From the NCBI GenBank assembly GCA_900542735.1, contig UQOS01000021.1:1-20206 (forward strand): 20,206 bases of DNA, given 5' to 3'. The stretch is from an uncultured Mycoplasmatota bacterium. GTDB lineage: Bacteria > Bacillota_I > Bacilli_A > RF39 > UBA660. This document shows positions 12,936 to 20,206 of the stretch, one piece after another; position 1 is the first letter of the stretch; each line of letters opens with the position of its first letter. Both the position numbers and the translations under genes were made by a program. Below the pieces are notes generated by a model, which saw only the letters and a program-made list of their open reading frames with translations, was not told the DNA's origin and ran no database searches.

Positions 12936-13797
12936 AAAACTCTACTCTTCCTGTCATACCACAAGGTAAAATTAAATCATGTTCTTTAATAGTAAGACCA
13001 ATTTCATCTATTTCTACTTTAGCTTTGTATTTTGGTAAAATTCTAAGTTTCACTAAATTGTGAATAACTTCTTTTGTTAAACCGCCGGTATAAGAATTAA
13101 TGATAAAAAATAGTGGTTTATCACTAAGAAGTTCTACACATAAAGATAATAACTTATCTAAATCTTTTTCAATATCCCAAACTTCTCCATTTGCTCCTCT
13201 ACCATAGCTTGGTGGATCCATAATAATAGCATCATACTTATTACCACGTCTAATCTCCCTTTGTACAAACTTTAAAACATCATCAACTAAATAACGAACA
13301 GGTGCATCACTTAAATTACTACTCTTTACATTTTCTTTACACCAATCTACCATTCCACGAGAAGAATCTACATGAACAACACTTGCTCCTGCTCTTAAAC
13401 AAGCTACAGTTGCTCCACCAGTATAAGCAAATAAATTAAGAACTTTAATAGGACGATGACTATTTTGAATCTTATCTATCATATAACGCCAATTAATTGC
13501 TTGTTCTGGAAATAAACCTGTATGTTTAAATCCCATTTGTTTAATATTAAATGTTAAATCACGATAACTAATTTCCCAATTTGCCGGAGTTTTTCTTAAA
13601 TTTTCCCAATGTCCACCGCCTTTATTGCTTCGATAATAAACAGCGTGAATATTAGGATATTTTTCTAATAAATTTCCATTATCCCAAATTACTTGAGGAT
13701 CTGGTCTTAGTAAATAAATATTACCCCAACGCTCTAATTTCATTCCATTCGAACTATCTATAATTTCATAATCTTTAAAATCATCTACAACTAACAC
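12928..13797 (-). CDS. Class I SAM-dependent methyltransferase, RlmI/RlmK-like
   Basis: The protein has 289 residues. The start is GTG at 13797 with AGGTGA 5 nt upstream. The Rossmann motif I NLFAYTGGATVACLRAGA is at 121-138, motif II VHVDSSRGMVDWCKEN at 141-156, and the DPPSYGRG motif at 194-201, all characteristic of the RlmI/RlmK (YccW) group of 23S rRNA methyltransferases. The N-terminal 110 residues, with RPDPQVIW, are a domain often found in this group in Firmicutes and alpha-proteobacteria; no PUA domain is obvious. The exact target is uncertain. It forms an operon with the pseudouridine synthase. Confidence 0.85.
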   Translation of the reverse strand: MLVVDDFKDYEIIDSSNGMKLERWGNIYLLRPDPQVIWDNGNLLEKYPNIHAVYYRSNKGGGHWENLRKTPANWEISYRDLTFNIKQMGFKHTGLFPEQAINWRYMIDKIQNSHRPIKVLNLFAYTGGATVACLRAGASVVHVDSSRGMVDWCKENVKSSNLSDAPVRYLVDDVLKFVQREIRRGNKYDAIIMDPPSYGRGANGEVWDIEKDLDKLLSLCVELLSDKPLFFIINSYTGGLTKEVIHNLVKLRILPKYKAKVEIDEIGLTIKEHDLILPCGMTGRVEFYE

Positions 13798-13841
13798 TTA
13801 AATCACCTGTAACTATTCTATCATAAAGGAAAAAGAAAGAA

Positions 13842-13871
13842 AACAAAAATAGTACCACGAATGGTGATACT
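13842..13871 (-). terminator. Intrinsic terminator after the pfl-zincin operon
   Basis: On the minus strand AGTATCAC (13864-13871) pairs with GTGGTACT (13851-13858), an 8-bp stem with one T-G pair and a 5-nt loop, followed by ATTTTTGTTTTC. It begins 8 bp after the stop of the zincin gene. Confidence 0.85.
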
Positions 13872-13878
13872 ATCTAAA

Positions 13879-15375
13879 TTACTTTTGTATAGAACGACTT
13901 TCAAATTCTTTAGAGTAATCAGGTAAACGATAATTAAAGTAAGATTTTAAATCAAGATAATACTCATCTCCTATGGCAGCTAAATAAATATTAATATCAT
14001 TTTTTTGTTTTTCACTAATATTACTATTTTTTATATAAGGCGTTAGTAATTCTTTTATTTGATATTTAGGATATTCTAAAAAAGGAATATCACTATCACT
14101 TAAAATAGAAGTTTTCTTATCTTGATAAGTAGTACCATAATCTTCAAGATAACTCATTAATTTTTGATATGTTTCTTCATCATCATATATCTTTAGCATT
14201 TCATCATGAATAATAGACATATCTCGTTTTGAAAAAGCTTCTAGCATTTTATCTGGGGTAATTAACTCACAAAAAATTTTTGTAATTAAACGATGATCAT
14301 GGTAATCATCAATATAGAAACTATTATCTTCTCCATATTCATCTTCTAAAATAGTAGTCATTCCTTCTGATAAAATTAAATTATCTAAATAACCTGTTGC
14401 ATGAATAATTTCATGTCTTAAACATTTCTGATACCATTCATCTGATAAATAACTATCTTGTAGCATTTCAATTACATTATAATCAATAGAATAGTATGAA
14501 GCTACATTATCACCATCATAGTTTTCAGAGTGAACAACACTAAAACTAGAAAGATTCTCATAAAGTATTTCATAATCAAAATAAGGATTATCTTCTATAT
14601 AATTAACAAGTGACTTAGCTACTGATAAATCTTCACTATTTAAATTAGAATTATTTTCAATAGCATTCATAATAATTTCATCTATTTCATCATCTTCAAA
14701 GACCTGAATTTTACTACTAAAAGGATTTTCATGGCTTAATCTGAAGTTAGATGTATTATTAATGGCTTCTTTTATATTTTGTCTACGAGTGAATTTCTGA
14801 CTATTAATAGAAAGATTAGAAATACCTGTAATTAAAGAAACTATTTGTGCAACTAAAATAGATATACTTGTTACTGCTTTTACTTTTTTTTCAATTTTTT
14901 TACTTCTTTTATCTTCTGTATAAGAAAGATTTCTAGATAATGCTACAAGTCCTGCACTAAGTGCAAAAATTTTAAAAGATGAAGAAGGATTTAAAAAGGA
15001 AAGTAAATTATTAAGACAAGCAGCAGCTAAATTAATATTTTCAACAAGAATACTATTTTCCTTATTAATCTCTGTTATACACCATTCGACATAATTATTT
15101 AACTTTTCATCATTTTTATCTACCATAATAAGTTTTGATGGACCACTTTCATAGTCTGTTTCTAAAGTCTTATTAATGTAAGGCTCTATTTCTTTTTCAA
15201 ATTCATGATATAGTTTATCTTGCTTTTTAAAATTCTTTTCATAATAACGATCTGAAAGCATAAAATAACTTTTACTATCATCCATAAATTCTACTAGTAT
15301 TTTTTTAATAATTTGATTATCTTCTATCGTATCTAAACAAATATAAATATGCTTAATCTCTTTGATTTCTTTCAT
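13879..15375 (-). CDS. Membrane zincin-like metallopeptidase, unrecognised family
   Basis: The likely start is ATG 15373-15375 (498 residues), with GAGG about 9 nt upstream; a GTG at 15411 is in frame but has no ribosome site and overlaps pflA more deeply. Two hydrophobic segments lie at about 120-150 and 166-188, separated by a very basic stretch (DKRSKKIEKKVK), suggesting two membrane passes. Beyond them LRHEIIHATGYLDNLILSEGM carries HExxH (about 321-325) followed by a Glu 12 residues after the second His in an SEG context, a gluzincin-like zinc site. The N-terminus is a soluble region, and the C-terminal 130 residues are helical. It overlaps pflA by 23 bp and is the last gene of the operon. 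Substrate unknown. Confidence 0.7.
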   Translation of the reverse strand: MKEIKEIKHIYICLDTIEDNQIIKKILVEFMDDSKSYFMLSDRYYEKNFKKQDKLYHEFEKEIEPYINKTLETDYESGPSKLIMVDKNDEKLNNYVEWCITEINKENSILVENINLAAACLNNLLSFLNPSSSFKIFALSAGLVALSRNLSYTEDKRSKKIEKKVKAVTSISILVAQIVSLITGISNLSINSQKFTRRQNIKEAINNTSNFRLSHENPFSSKIQVFEDDEIDEIIMNAIENNSNLNSEDLSVAKSLVNYIEDNPYFDYEILYENLSSFSVVHSENYDGDNVASYYSIDYNVIEMLQDSYLSDEWYQKCLRHEIIHATGYLDNLILSEGMTTILEDEYGEDNSFYIDDYHDHRLITKIFCELITPDKMLEAFSKRDMSIIHDEMLKIYDDEETYQKLMSYLEDYGTTYQDKKTSILSDSDIPFLEYPKYQIKELLTPYIKNSNISEKQKNDINIYLAAIGDEYYLDLKSYFNYRLPDYSKEFESRSIQK

Positions 15376-16084
15376 AATAAATTGCCTCAAATTCTTGGTA
15401 AAGATTTTCACATAACACAGTATCCATTGCTTCCTTATCTTGATAAGGATTAAGAATACCTAATTTTGTGTACTTTTCATCTCCCAATTTATGATAAGGT
15501 AAAAATTCTACTTTTTCAATATTTTTTATTTGTTTTAAAAAACTAGCTAAGCCATTTATATACTCAATATTATCATGAACACCAGGAACAATTACCTGTC
15601 TAATCCAAACTTTTTTACCACTTTCATTTAAACAAGTAACAAACTTTCTAAATTCTGTCATTTTGCTTCCTGTTAAATCTAAATATCCACTATCTGTAAT
15701 ATGTTTAATATCTAAAAGGACCAAATCAACATAAGATAAGATTTCTTGATAATAACCTTTCCCTACTCCAGAAGTATCTAAAGCAATATGAATACCTTCT
15801 TTTTTTAATAGTGGAAAAACATCTAATAAAAATTCCACCTGTAAAAGAGGTTCCCCTCCAGAAAAAGTAACTCCTCCACTATTTCTTTTAAAATAAGGTT
15901 TATTTCTTAAAATCTTTTTTACTAATAAATCAGGAGTATAATTTTCTTTTCCTTTTGCCCACATTTCAGGGTTATGGCAAAATTTACATCTTAACTTGCA
16001 CCCACTTAAAAAAACAACAGTACGAATCCCAGGTCCATCAACAAGACCAAGGGATTCGATAGAATCAATAGCACCTATTATCAT
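15353..16084 (-). CDS. pflA: Pyruvate formate-lyase activating enzyme
   Basis: The protein has 243 residues. The radical-SAM CxxxCxxC motif is at 29-36 (SGCKLRCKFCHNPEMW), and GGVTFSGGEPLLQ (about 69-81) is the GGE motif. It generates the glycyl radical on PflB using SAM and a 4Fe-4S cluster. The ATG at 16084 overlaps the pflB stop as ATGA, so translation is coupled; no strong separate ribosome site is seen. Length and motifs match PflA of Bacilli. Placement downstream of pflB is the usual order. Confidence 0.95.
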   Translation of the reverse strand: MIIGAIDSIESLGLVDGPGIRTVVFLSGCKLRCKFCHNPEMWAKGKENYTPDLLVKKILRNKPYFKRNSGGVTFSGGEPLLQVEFLLDVFPLLKKEGIHIALDTSGVGKGYYQEILSYVDLVLLDIKHITDSGYLDLTGSKMTEFRKFVTCLNESGKKVWIRQVIVPGVHDNIEYINGLASFLKQIKNIEKVEFLPYHKLGDEKYTKLGILNPYQDKEAMDTVLCENLYQEFEAIYYERNQRD

Positions 16085-18309
16085 ATTTTCTCATGGAAAG
16101 TTCGTGAAATTACTTCTTCTTGTTGGACACGTGTTAGACGATTAAAACGTACAGCATAACCAGATACACGAATTGTTAAAAGAGGATATTTTTCAGGGTG
16201 TTCCATAGCGTCCACTAAAGTTTCACGGTTTAAAACATTTACATTTAAATGGTGTGCTCCTTGTATAAAATAACCGTCAAGTAAGCTTACTAAGTTTTCT
16301 ACTCTTTCTTCCATTGTATGGCCTAGTGAATTTGGTACAATAGAAAAAGTATTACTAATTCCATCACGACAACAATCTTGATAAGGTATTTTAGCAACAC
16401 TATTTAAACTACTAATAGCGCCACTACTATCTCTTCCATGCATAGGATTTGCTCCAGGTGCAAAAGGAACTCCTTTTTTTCTACCATCAGGTGTAGAACC
16501 CGTTTTTTTACCATAAACAACATTAGAAGTAATCGTTAAAACAGATAAAGTTGGAGTAGCATCACGATAGCATGGGTGTTTTTTTAACTCTTGATACATT
16601 TTTTCAAGAACCATAACTGCAATACTATCTACTCTATCATCATCATTTCCATACTTAGGGAAATCTCCAGTAATAGAAAAATCAACAATAATACCATCAT
16701 CATTACGAATTGGTTTCACACTAGCATATTTAATTGCAGATAAACTATCACAAACTACTGATAATCCAGCAACTCCATATGCCATCAAACGATTAACATG
16801 GGTATCGTGTAAAGCCATTTGACTAGCTTCATAAGCATACTTATCATGCATATAGTGAATAATATTCATACTATCTGCATAAATCTTACATACTTCTTCA
16901 AGCATTTTAAAGTACATATCTTTTACTTTTTCATAATCTAAAATTTCATCACTATTTTTATCAAATCCATCAATTACTAAGTCACCTGTTACTTCATCAA
17001 TTCCACCATTCATAGAATAAAGTAAAGCCTTAGCTAAATTACATCGTGCTCCAAAAAACTGCATATCGCGTCCTTCTCTCATAGCAGATACACAACAAGC
17101 AATTGCGTAATCATCACCATAGATAGGTCGCATAACATCATCATTTTCATATTGAATAGAATCTGTTTCAATAGACATCTTGCTACAATATTTTTTAAAT
17201 GTATCTGGTAAATACTCACTCCATAAAACTGTCAAATTAGGCTCTGGTGCTGGATCTAAATTAGTAAGTGTATGTAAGATACGATAGCTTGTTTTGGTAA
17301 CCATACTTTTCTTATCTACTGTAACTCCACCGATAGAACATGTAACCCAAGTAGGGTCCCCTGAGAATAATTCATCATATTCTGGTGTTCTTAAATGTCT
17401 AACAAGTCTTAATTTAATTACAAATTGATCAATTAACTCTTGTGCTTCTTCTTCCGTTAACATACCCCTTTTCATATCTCTATTAATATAAATATCAAAG
17501 AAGGCATCAACTCTTCCCATACTCATAGCAGCACCATTATTTTCTTTAATAGCCGCTAAATAAGCAAAATAAGTCCATTGAATAGCTTCTTTTGCATTAC
17601 TGGCAGGAACACTAATATCATAACCATAACGAGATGCCATCTTTTTAATTTCATCTAAAGCACGATACTGCATAGATACTTCTTCTCTTAATTGCATTAA
17701 AGATATATCCATAACAGGTCCTTCTAAACTAGCAAAATCTTTTTTCTTTTCTGCCATTAAAAAATCAATACCATATAACGCAACACGCCTATAATCCCCA
17801 ATAATACGACCTCTACCATAACTATCAGGAAGTCCTGTTAATAAACCAACATGACGTGCTTTTTTAATTTCATCTGTATAACAGTCAAATACCCCTTGAT
17901 TATGTGTTTTACGAAATAAATTAAAATATTTATCTACGTTTTCATCTAATTTATAATGGTAACTTTCAAGTTCTGAATACACCATTCTAATACCACCATA
18001 AGGATTTACTATTCTCTTAAGTGGTTTATCTGTTTGAAGTCCAACAATTACTTCATTTTCTTTGTCAATATAACCTGGCATAAAATTATCTATTCCAGAC
18101 ATATTAGTAGTATCAATATCTAAAACATGTTTTTTAAGTTCTTCTTTTAATAACTCTTCACAAGTTTTCCACACTTTATCAGTTCTACTAGTTTTTCCTT
18201 TTAAAAAAGATTCATCTAAATCATAACTCTCATAATTCTTTTGAATAAAGTCACTAACATTAACTTCTTTCTTCCAAATTCCTTCTTTAAAATCTTCCCA
18301 TTGTTTCAT
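16081..18309 (-). CDS. pflB: Formate C-acetyltransferase (pyruvate formate-lyase)
   Basis: This glycyl-radical enzyme converts pyruvate and CoA to acetyl-CoA and formate under anaerobic conditions. The protein has 742 residues, a normal length. The active-site cysteine pair is at 405-406 (AIACCVSAMREG). The glycyl radical loop RVSGYAVRFN near the C-terminus places the radical on Gly717. A good AAGGAG site precedes ATG 18309. It lies 22 bp after the HAD gene, leaving little space for a separate promoter, so it is probably cotranscribed. Presence together with pflA indicates mixed-acid type fermentation. Confidence 0.97.
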   Translation of the reverse strand: MKQWEDFKEGIWKKEVNVSDFIQKNYESYDLDESFLKGKTSRTDKVWKTCEELLKEELKKHVLDIDTTNMSGIDNFMPGYIDKENEVIVGLQTDKPLKRIVNPYGGIRMVYSELESYHYKLDENVDKYFNLFRKTHNQGVFDCYTDEIKKARHVGLLTGLPDSYGRGRIIGDYRRVALYGIDFLMAEKKKDFASLEGPVMDISLMQLREEVSMQYRALDEIKKMASRYGYDISVPASNAKEAIQWTYFAYLAAIKENNGAAMSMGRVDAFFDIYINRDMKRGMLTEEEAQELIDQFVIKLRLVRHLRTPEYDELFSGDPTWVTCSIGGVTVDKKSMVTKTSYRILHTLTNLDPAPEPNLTVLWSEYLPDTFKKYCSKMSIETDSIQYENDDVMRPIYGDDYAIACCVSAMREGRDMQFFGARCNLAKALLYSMNGGIDEVTGDLVIDGFDKNSDEILDYEKVKDMYFKMLEEVCKIYADSMNIIHYMHDKYAYEASQMALHDTHVNRLMAYGVAGLSVVCDSLSAIKYASVKPIRNDDGIIVDFSITGDFPKYGNDDDRVDSIAVMVLEKMYQELKKHPCYRDATPTLSVLTITSNVVYGKKTGSTPDGRKKGVPFAPGANPMHGRDSSGAISSLNSVAKIPYQDCCRDGISNTFSIVPNSLGHTMEERVENLVSLLDGYFIQGAHHLNVNVLNRETLVDAMEHPEKYPLLTIRVSGYAVRFNRLTRVQQEEVISRTFHEKI

Positions 18310-18331
18310 TTTATTTCTCCTTTATTCTATT

Positions 18332-19123
18332 TTATTTTAACAAACTATCTAAGTAATAGCTAGCTCCATTTTCACTATTTGACAGTGTAATAACATCAGC
18401 TTTTTCTTTTAAATAAGATTCACTATTTCCCATAGCTACTTTAATAGATACATTATCAAACATAGATAAATCGTTTATACCATCTCCAAGTGCTATCGTA
18501 TAATCTTTAGAAACATTTAAATAATTTAATAACCAAGTAATACTATTTCCTTTAGAGGTACTACTACTAACAACATCAATAAAAGAATATTTAGTAGGAT
18601 AAGTATTATCTTGATAAAGTAAATCTTTAGATTGATTGATAACTGTAACATCACTGAAAGCTTCTATTACTTTCTTTATTTCCATTAAAGACTGATAATT
18701 ACCTGATAACACAAGCTGGGATATTTTTTTATCTGTAAAAGAAGAAAATACACTATCATCTAGTTTTTCTCTATCACTATTTATAGTATTACTATAACGA
18801 GTAAGACCAACATCTAAAAAAATCTCAAGCTGATACTTTTTTGCTTTTTCATAAATCATTTTACAAGTTAAATAATTAATAGTATTTTCAAATAATAGTT
18901 TTTTATTTTCTACATCATAAATCTGACTACCATTTAAAGCAATAATATAAGATAAAGGAGTATGGAAAAAAGAAGGTATAACTCTATCTATACTCCTTCC
19001 TGTTGCTACCACAAACATATAACCATTTCTTATTACCTCTTGAATAGAATGAATGGTTTTATCATTAACCTTACCATTTTCATCACATAAAGTACCATCC
19101 ATATCAGCAAATATCATTTTCAT
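18332..19123 (-). CDS. Cof-type HAD-IIB family phosphatase
   Basis: The start is set at ATG 19121-19123 (263 residues), giving the typical short lead MKMIFADMDGTL; GTG 19132 is in frame and cannot be excluded. HAD motif I is DMDGTL with nucleophile and acid Asp, motif II is in VVATGRS, and motif IV is LGDGINDLSMF. A type IIB cap lies between. These enzymes dephosphorylate sugar phosphates, nucleotides or flavin precursors; specificity cannot be predicted. It is first in the operon with pflB, pflA and the zincin gene. An extended -10, TGGTATACT (core 19147-19152), lies upstream and would give a very short leader. Confidence 0.88.
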   Translation of the reverse strand: MKMIFADMDGTLCDENGKVNDKTIHSIQEVIRNGYMFVVATGRSIDRVIPSFFHTPLSYIIALNGSQIYDVENKKLLFENTINYLTCKMIYEKAKKYQLEIFLDVGLTRYSNTINSDREKLDDSVFSSFTDKKISQLVLSGNYQSLMEIKKVIEAFSDVTVINQSKDLLYQDNTYPTKYSFIDVVSSSTSKGNSITWLLNYLNVSKDYTIALGDGINDLSMFDNVSIKVAMGNSESYLKEKADVITLSNSENGASYYLDSLLK

Positions 19124-19272
19124 TTTTATCACATCTTTCTAAAATTAGTATACCAAAGAAAAGAAAAAAATACTTTTTAGGAAGAATAATTTAGAAAATA
19201 TAATATAAAATAATGTAAAGAGTTAATTGTATTCTACTTATCAATAATATAAAATAAATATGAGGTGAAACT

Positions 19273-19911
19273 ATGAAAGAAAATAAAAAAATAGAAGCAA
19301 TTACGATTCAAGACAACGAACCATTTTTAATACAAATTTCAAGTTACGTTGATATTAAAAATGATAAAGAATTAATGAATGACATCGATATTTTAGATCA
19401 GTTCTGTAAAGAAAATAATGTAATGGCTATGGCTTCCGTCCAACTAGGAATTCCTAAAAGAATCGTCTATTTAAAAAACACAAACTTAGATATCATTAAT
19501 AAAATTCAAAATAATTCTAATAGTGAAGAAATAGAAAATTATAATGAAAAAAAGGTACTTATCAACCCTACTATTTTAAAAAGAGAAGGTTTAACAGAAT
19601 ACTGGGAAGCTTGTGCAAGTTGTTTAGATAATATGGGTAGAGTTTTAAGACCATATAAAATAGAATTAGAATATTATGATATAGATGGTAACCAAAAAGT
19701 AGAAACATTTGAAGGTTTTGAATCTACTGTATTATCTCATGAATTAGATCATCTTGATGGAATACTACATATCGATATTGCTGAAGAAGTAATAGAAATG
19801 CCAGCTAATGAAAGAAAAATATGGCGTCAATCTCATGAATATAAAATTTACCAAAAAGATGGAGATTATGACTCATTAAGAGATAAAGGAAAAAAGAAAA
19901 TTTTAAGATAA
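19273..19911 (+). CDS. def: Peptide deformylase-family protein, divergent motifs
   Basis: The protein has 212 residues, with ATG 19273 after GAGGTG. Deformylase removes the formyl group from nascent N-terminal Met. Motif 3 HELDH (156-160) is intact, with both His ligands and the catalytic Glu. Motif 2, normally EGCLS, reads EACAS (112-116), keeping the metal-binding Cys114. Motif 1, normally GxGxAAxQ, reads MAMASVQ (51-57), keeping the Gln. The metal site is therefore complete, but the substrate-facing glycines and leucine are changed. A weak promoter TTGTAT-N17-TAAAAT (19227-19255) may serve it. It may be a divergent true Pdf or a specialised paralogue; whether another def exists in the genome is unknown. 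Confidence 0.82.
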   Translation: MKENKKIEAITIQDNEPFLIQISSYVDIKNDKELMNDIDILDQFCKENNVMAMASVQLGIPKRIVYLKNTNLDIINKIQNNSNSEEIENYNEKKVLINPTILKREGLTEYWEACASCLDNMGRVLRPYKIELEYYDIDGNQKVETFEGFESTVLSHELDHLDGILHIDIAEEVIEMPANERKIWRQSHEYKIYQKDGDYDSLRDKGKKKILR

Positions 19912-20012
19912 GTAATAAATGATAAAATATTTAATATTAAAAAATCATAATGTAACACTTCTATAATAAATTAAAAAAGTAAAATTTTATATAATTAAGT
20001 AGTTTAACAGTA

Positions 20013-20066
20013 AAAACAAAAGTCAATTTTAAAAATTCTCTAAGGGAAAACTTAAAATTGACTTTT
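20013..20066. repeat. 51-bp near-palindromic element, right copy
   Basis: Perfect 15-bp arms AAAAGTCAATTTTAA (20018-20032) and TTAAAATTGACTTTT (20052-20066) enclose a 19-nt loop in which TCTC and GGGA can pair. Positions 20013-20063 are 48/51 identical to 331-381 in the same orientation. The distance from the right arm to the promoter-proximal half-site at 20083 is 31 bp, the same as in the left module. It lies about 100 bp after the deformylase stop, where no convincing ordinary terminator is seen, so it could also act as one. Confidence 0.75.
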
Positions 20067-20082
20067 AATTTGTATTAAATTC

Positions 20083-20127
20083 TTAAAATTGGTCATTTTA
20101 CAGGCTACTTTTTATTTGCTATTATGT
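20083..20127 (+). promoter_or_regulatory. Conserved sigma-A promoter of the right PD-(D/E)XK gene
   Basis: There is a -35 TTTACA (20097-20102), a 17-bp spacer and a -10 TATTAT (20120-20125), with half-site TTAAAATTGGTCA (20083-20095) touching the -35. It matches 275-319 (inverted) at 41 of 45 positions. A GAGGAGGTG ribosome site follows at 20132-20140. Confidence 0.65.
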
Positions 20128-20145
20128 GACCGAGGAGGTGAAAAA

Positions 20146-20206
20146 ATGACTAAAGAAAAAGAAGAAGAAAAGAAATTCTATACTGCTAAATATGATCGTG
20201 TATTTA
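20146..20206 (+). CDS. Probable PD-(D/E)XK nuclease family protein, first 20 residues
   Basis: Only MTKEKEEEKKFYTAKYDRVF is visible before the window ends. The KYDRVF text resembles the 'KYDxVFK' start of PDDEXK/Rpn-type transposase-like proteins, and its promoter-hairpin module is nearly the same as that of the left-edge gene, whose N-terminus is different. The start ATG is preceded by GAGGAGGTG. The call rests mostly on the shared module and is tentative. Confidence 0.45.
   Translation, partial: MTKEKEEEKKFYTAKYDRVF

Noticed and set aside
16081..18309. Possible use of TGA as tryptophan (Mollicute code)
   Set aside because: pflB and other genes end with TGA at the expected family length, and conserved tryptophans are encoded by TGG.

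Overview
The window looks like chromosome from an AT-rich, low-GC Firmicute of the class Bacilli with an anaerobic, spore-related lifestyle. The supporting genes are: a miaB - ymcA/ylbF - cotE cluster in the same order as in Bacillus; spoVS; a class I heat-shock (CIRCE) operator; a T-box leader; and a pyruvate formate-lyase operon. TGA is used as a normal stop codon. Genus-level placement is not possible from sequence reading alone. Nearly all genes lie on the minus strand. The exceptions are an XRE regulator, a deformylase-like gene and a partial gene at the right edge.

Layout, left to right. (1) 1-400: the 5' part of a PD-(D/E)XK nuclease/transposase-family gene reading out of the window, with a conserved promoter and hairpin module. 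(2) 627-3008: cotE, ymcA/ylbF-like and miaB (spore coat, RNase Y specificity factor, tRNA modification). (3) 3089-5585: an ankyrin-repeat protein, an HrcA/CIRCE-controlled small heat-shock protein and two unrecognised proteins. (4) 5724-7975: a large TasA/SipW-type surface protein divergent from an XRE regulator. (5) 8020-10078: a T-box-controlled operon of an HD-domain protein and seryl-tRNA synthetase. (6) 10098-12212: a TPR-like protein, SpoVS and a membrane-anchored acidic protein. (7) 12279-13797: an RNA-modification pair (pseudouridine synthase and RlmI/RlmK-like methyltransferase). (8) 13879-19123: an operon of HAD phosphatase, pflB, pflA and a membrane zincin-like protein. (9) 19273-19911: a divergent peptide deformylase homologue on the plus strand. 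(10) 20013-20206: a second copy of the promoter and hairpin module, driving another PD-(D/E)XK-type gene out of the right edge.

The most unusual structure is the pair of modules at the two ends. Each has a near-identical sigma-A promoter (41 of 45 bases the same, in inverted orientation). Each has three TTAAAATTG-type half-sites spaced 30-31 bp apart. Each includes a 51-bp near-palindrome that is 48/51 identical between the ends. That palindrome lies in the same orientation at both ends although the genes diverge, so it is flipped relative to one of the genes. The rest of the window is mostly core functions under recognisable regulation (CIRCE, T-box, intrinsic terminators that often overlap stop codons), with a few accessory proteins of unclear role.
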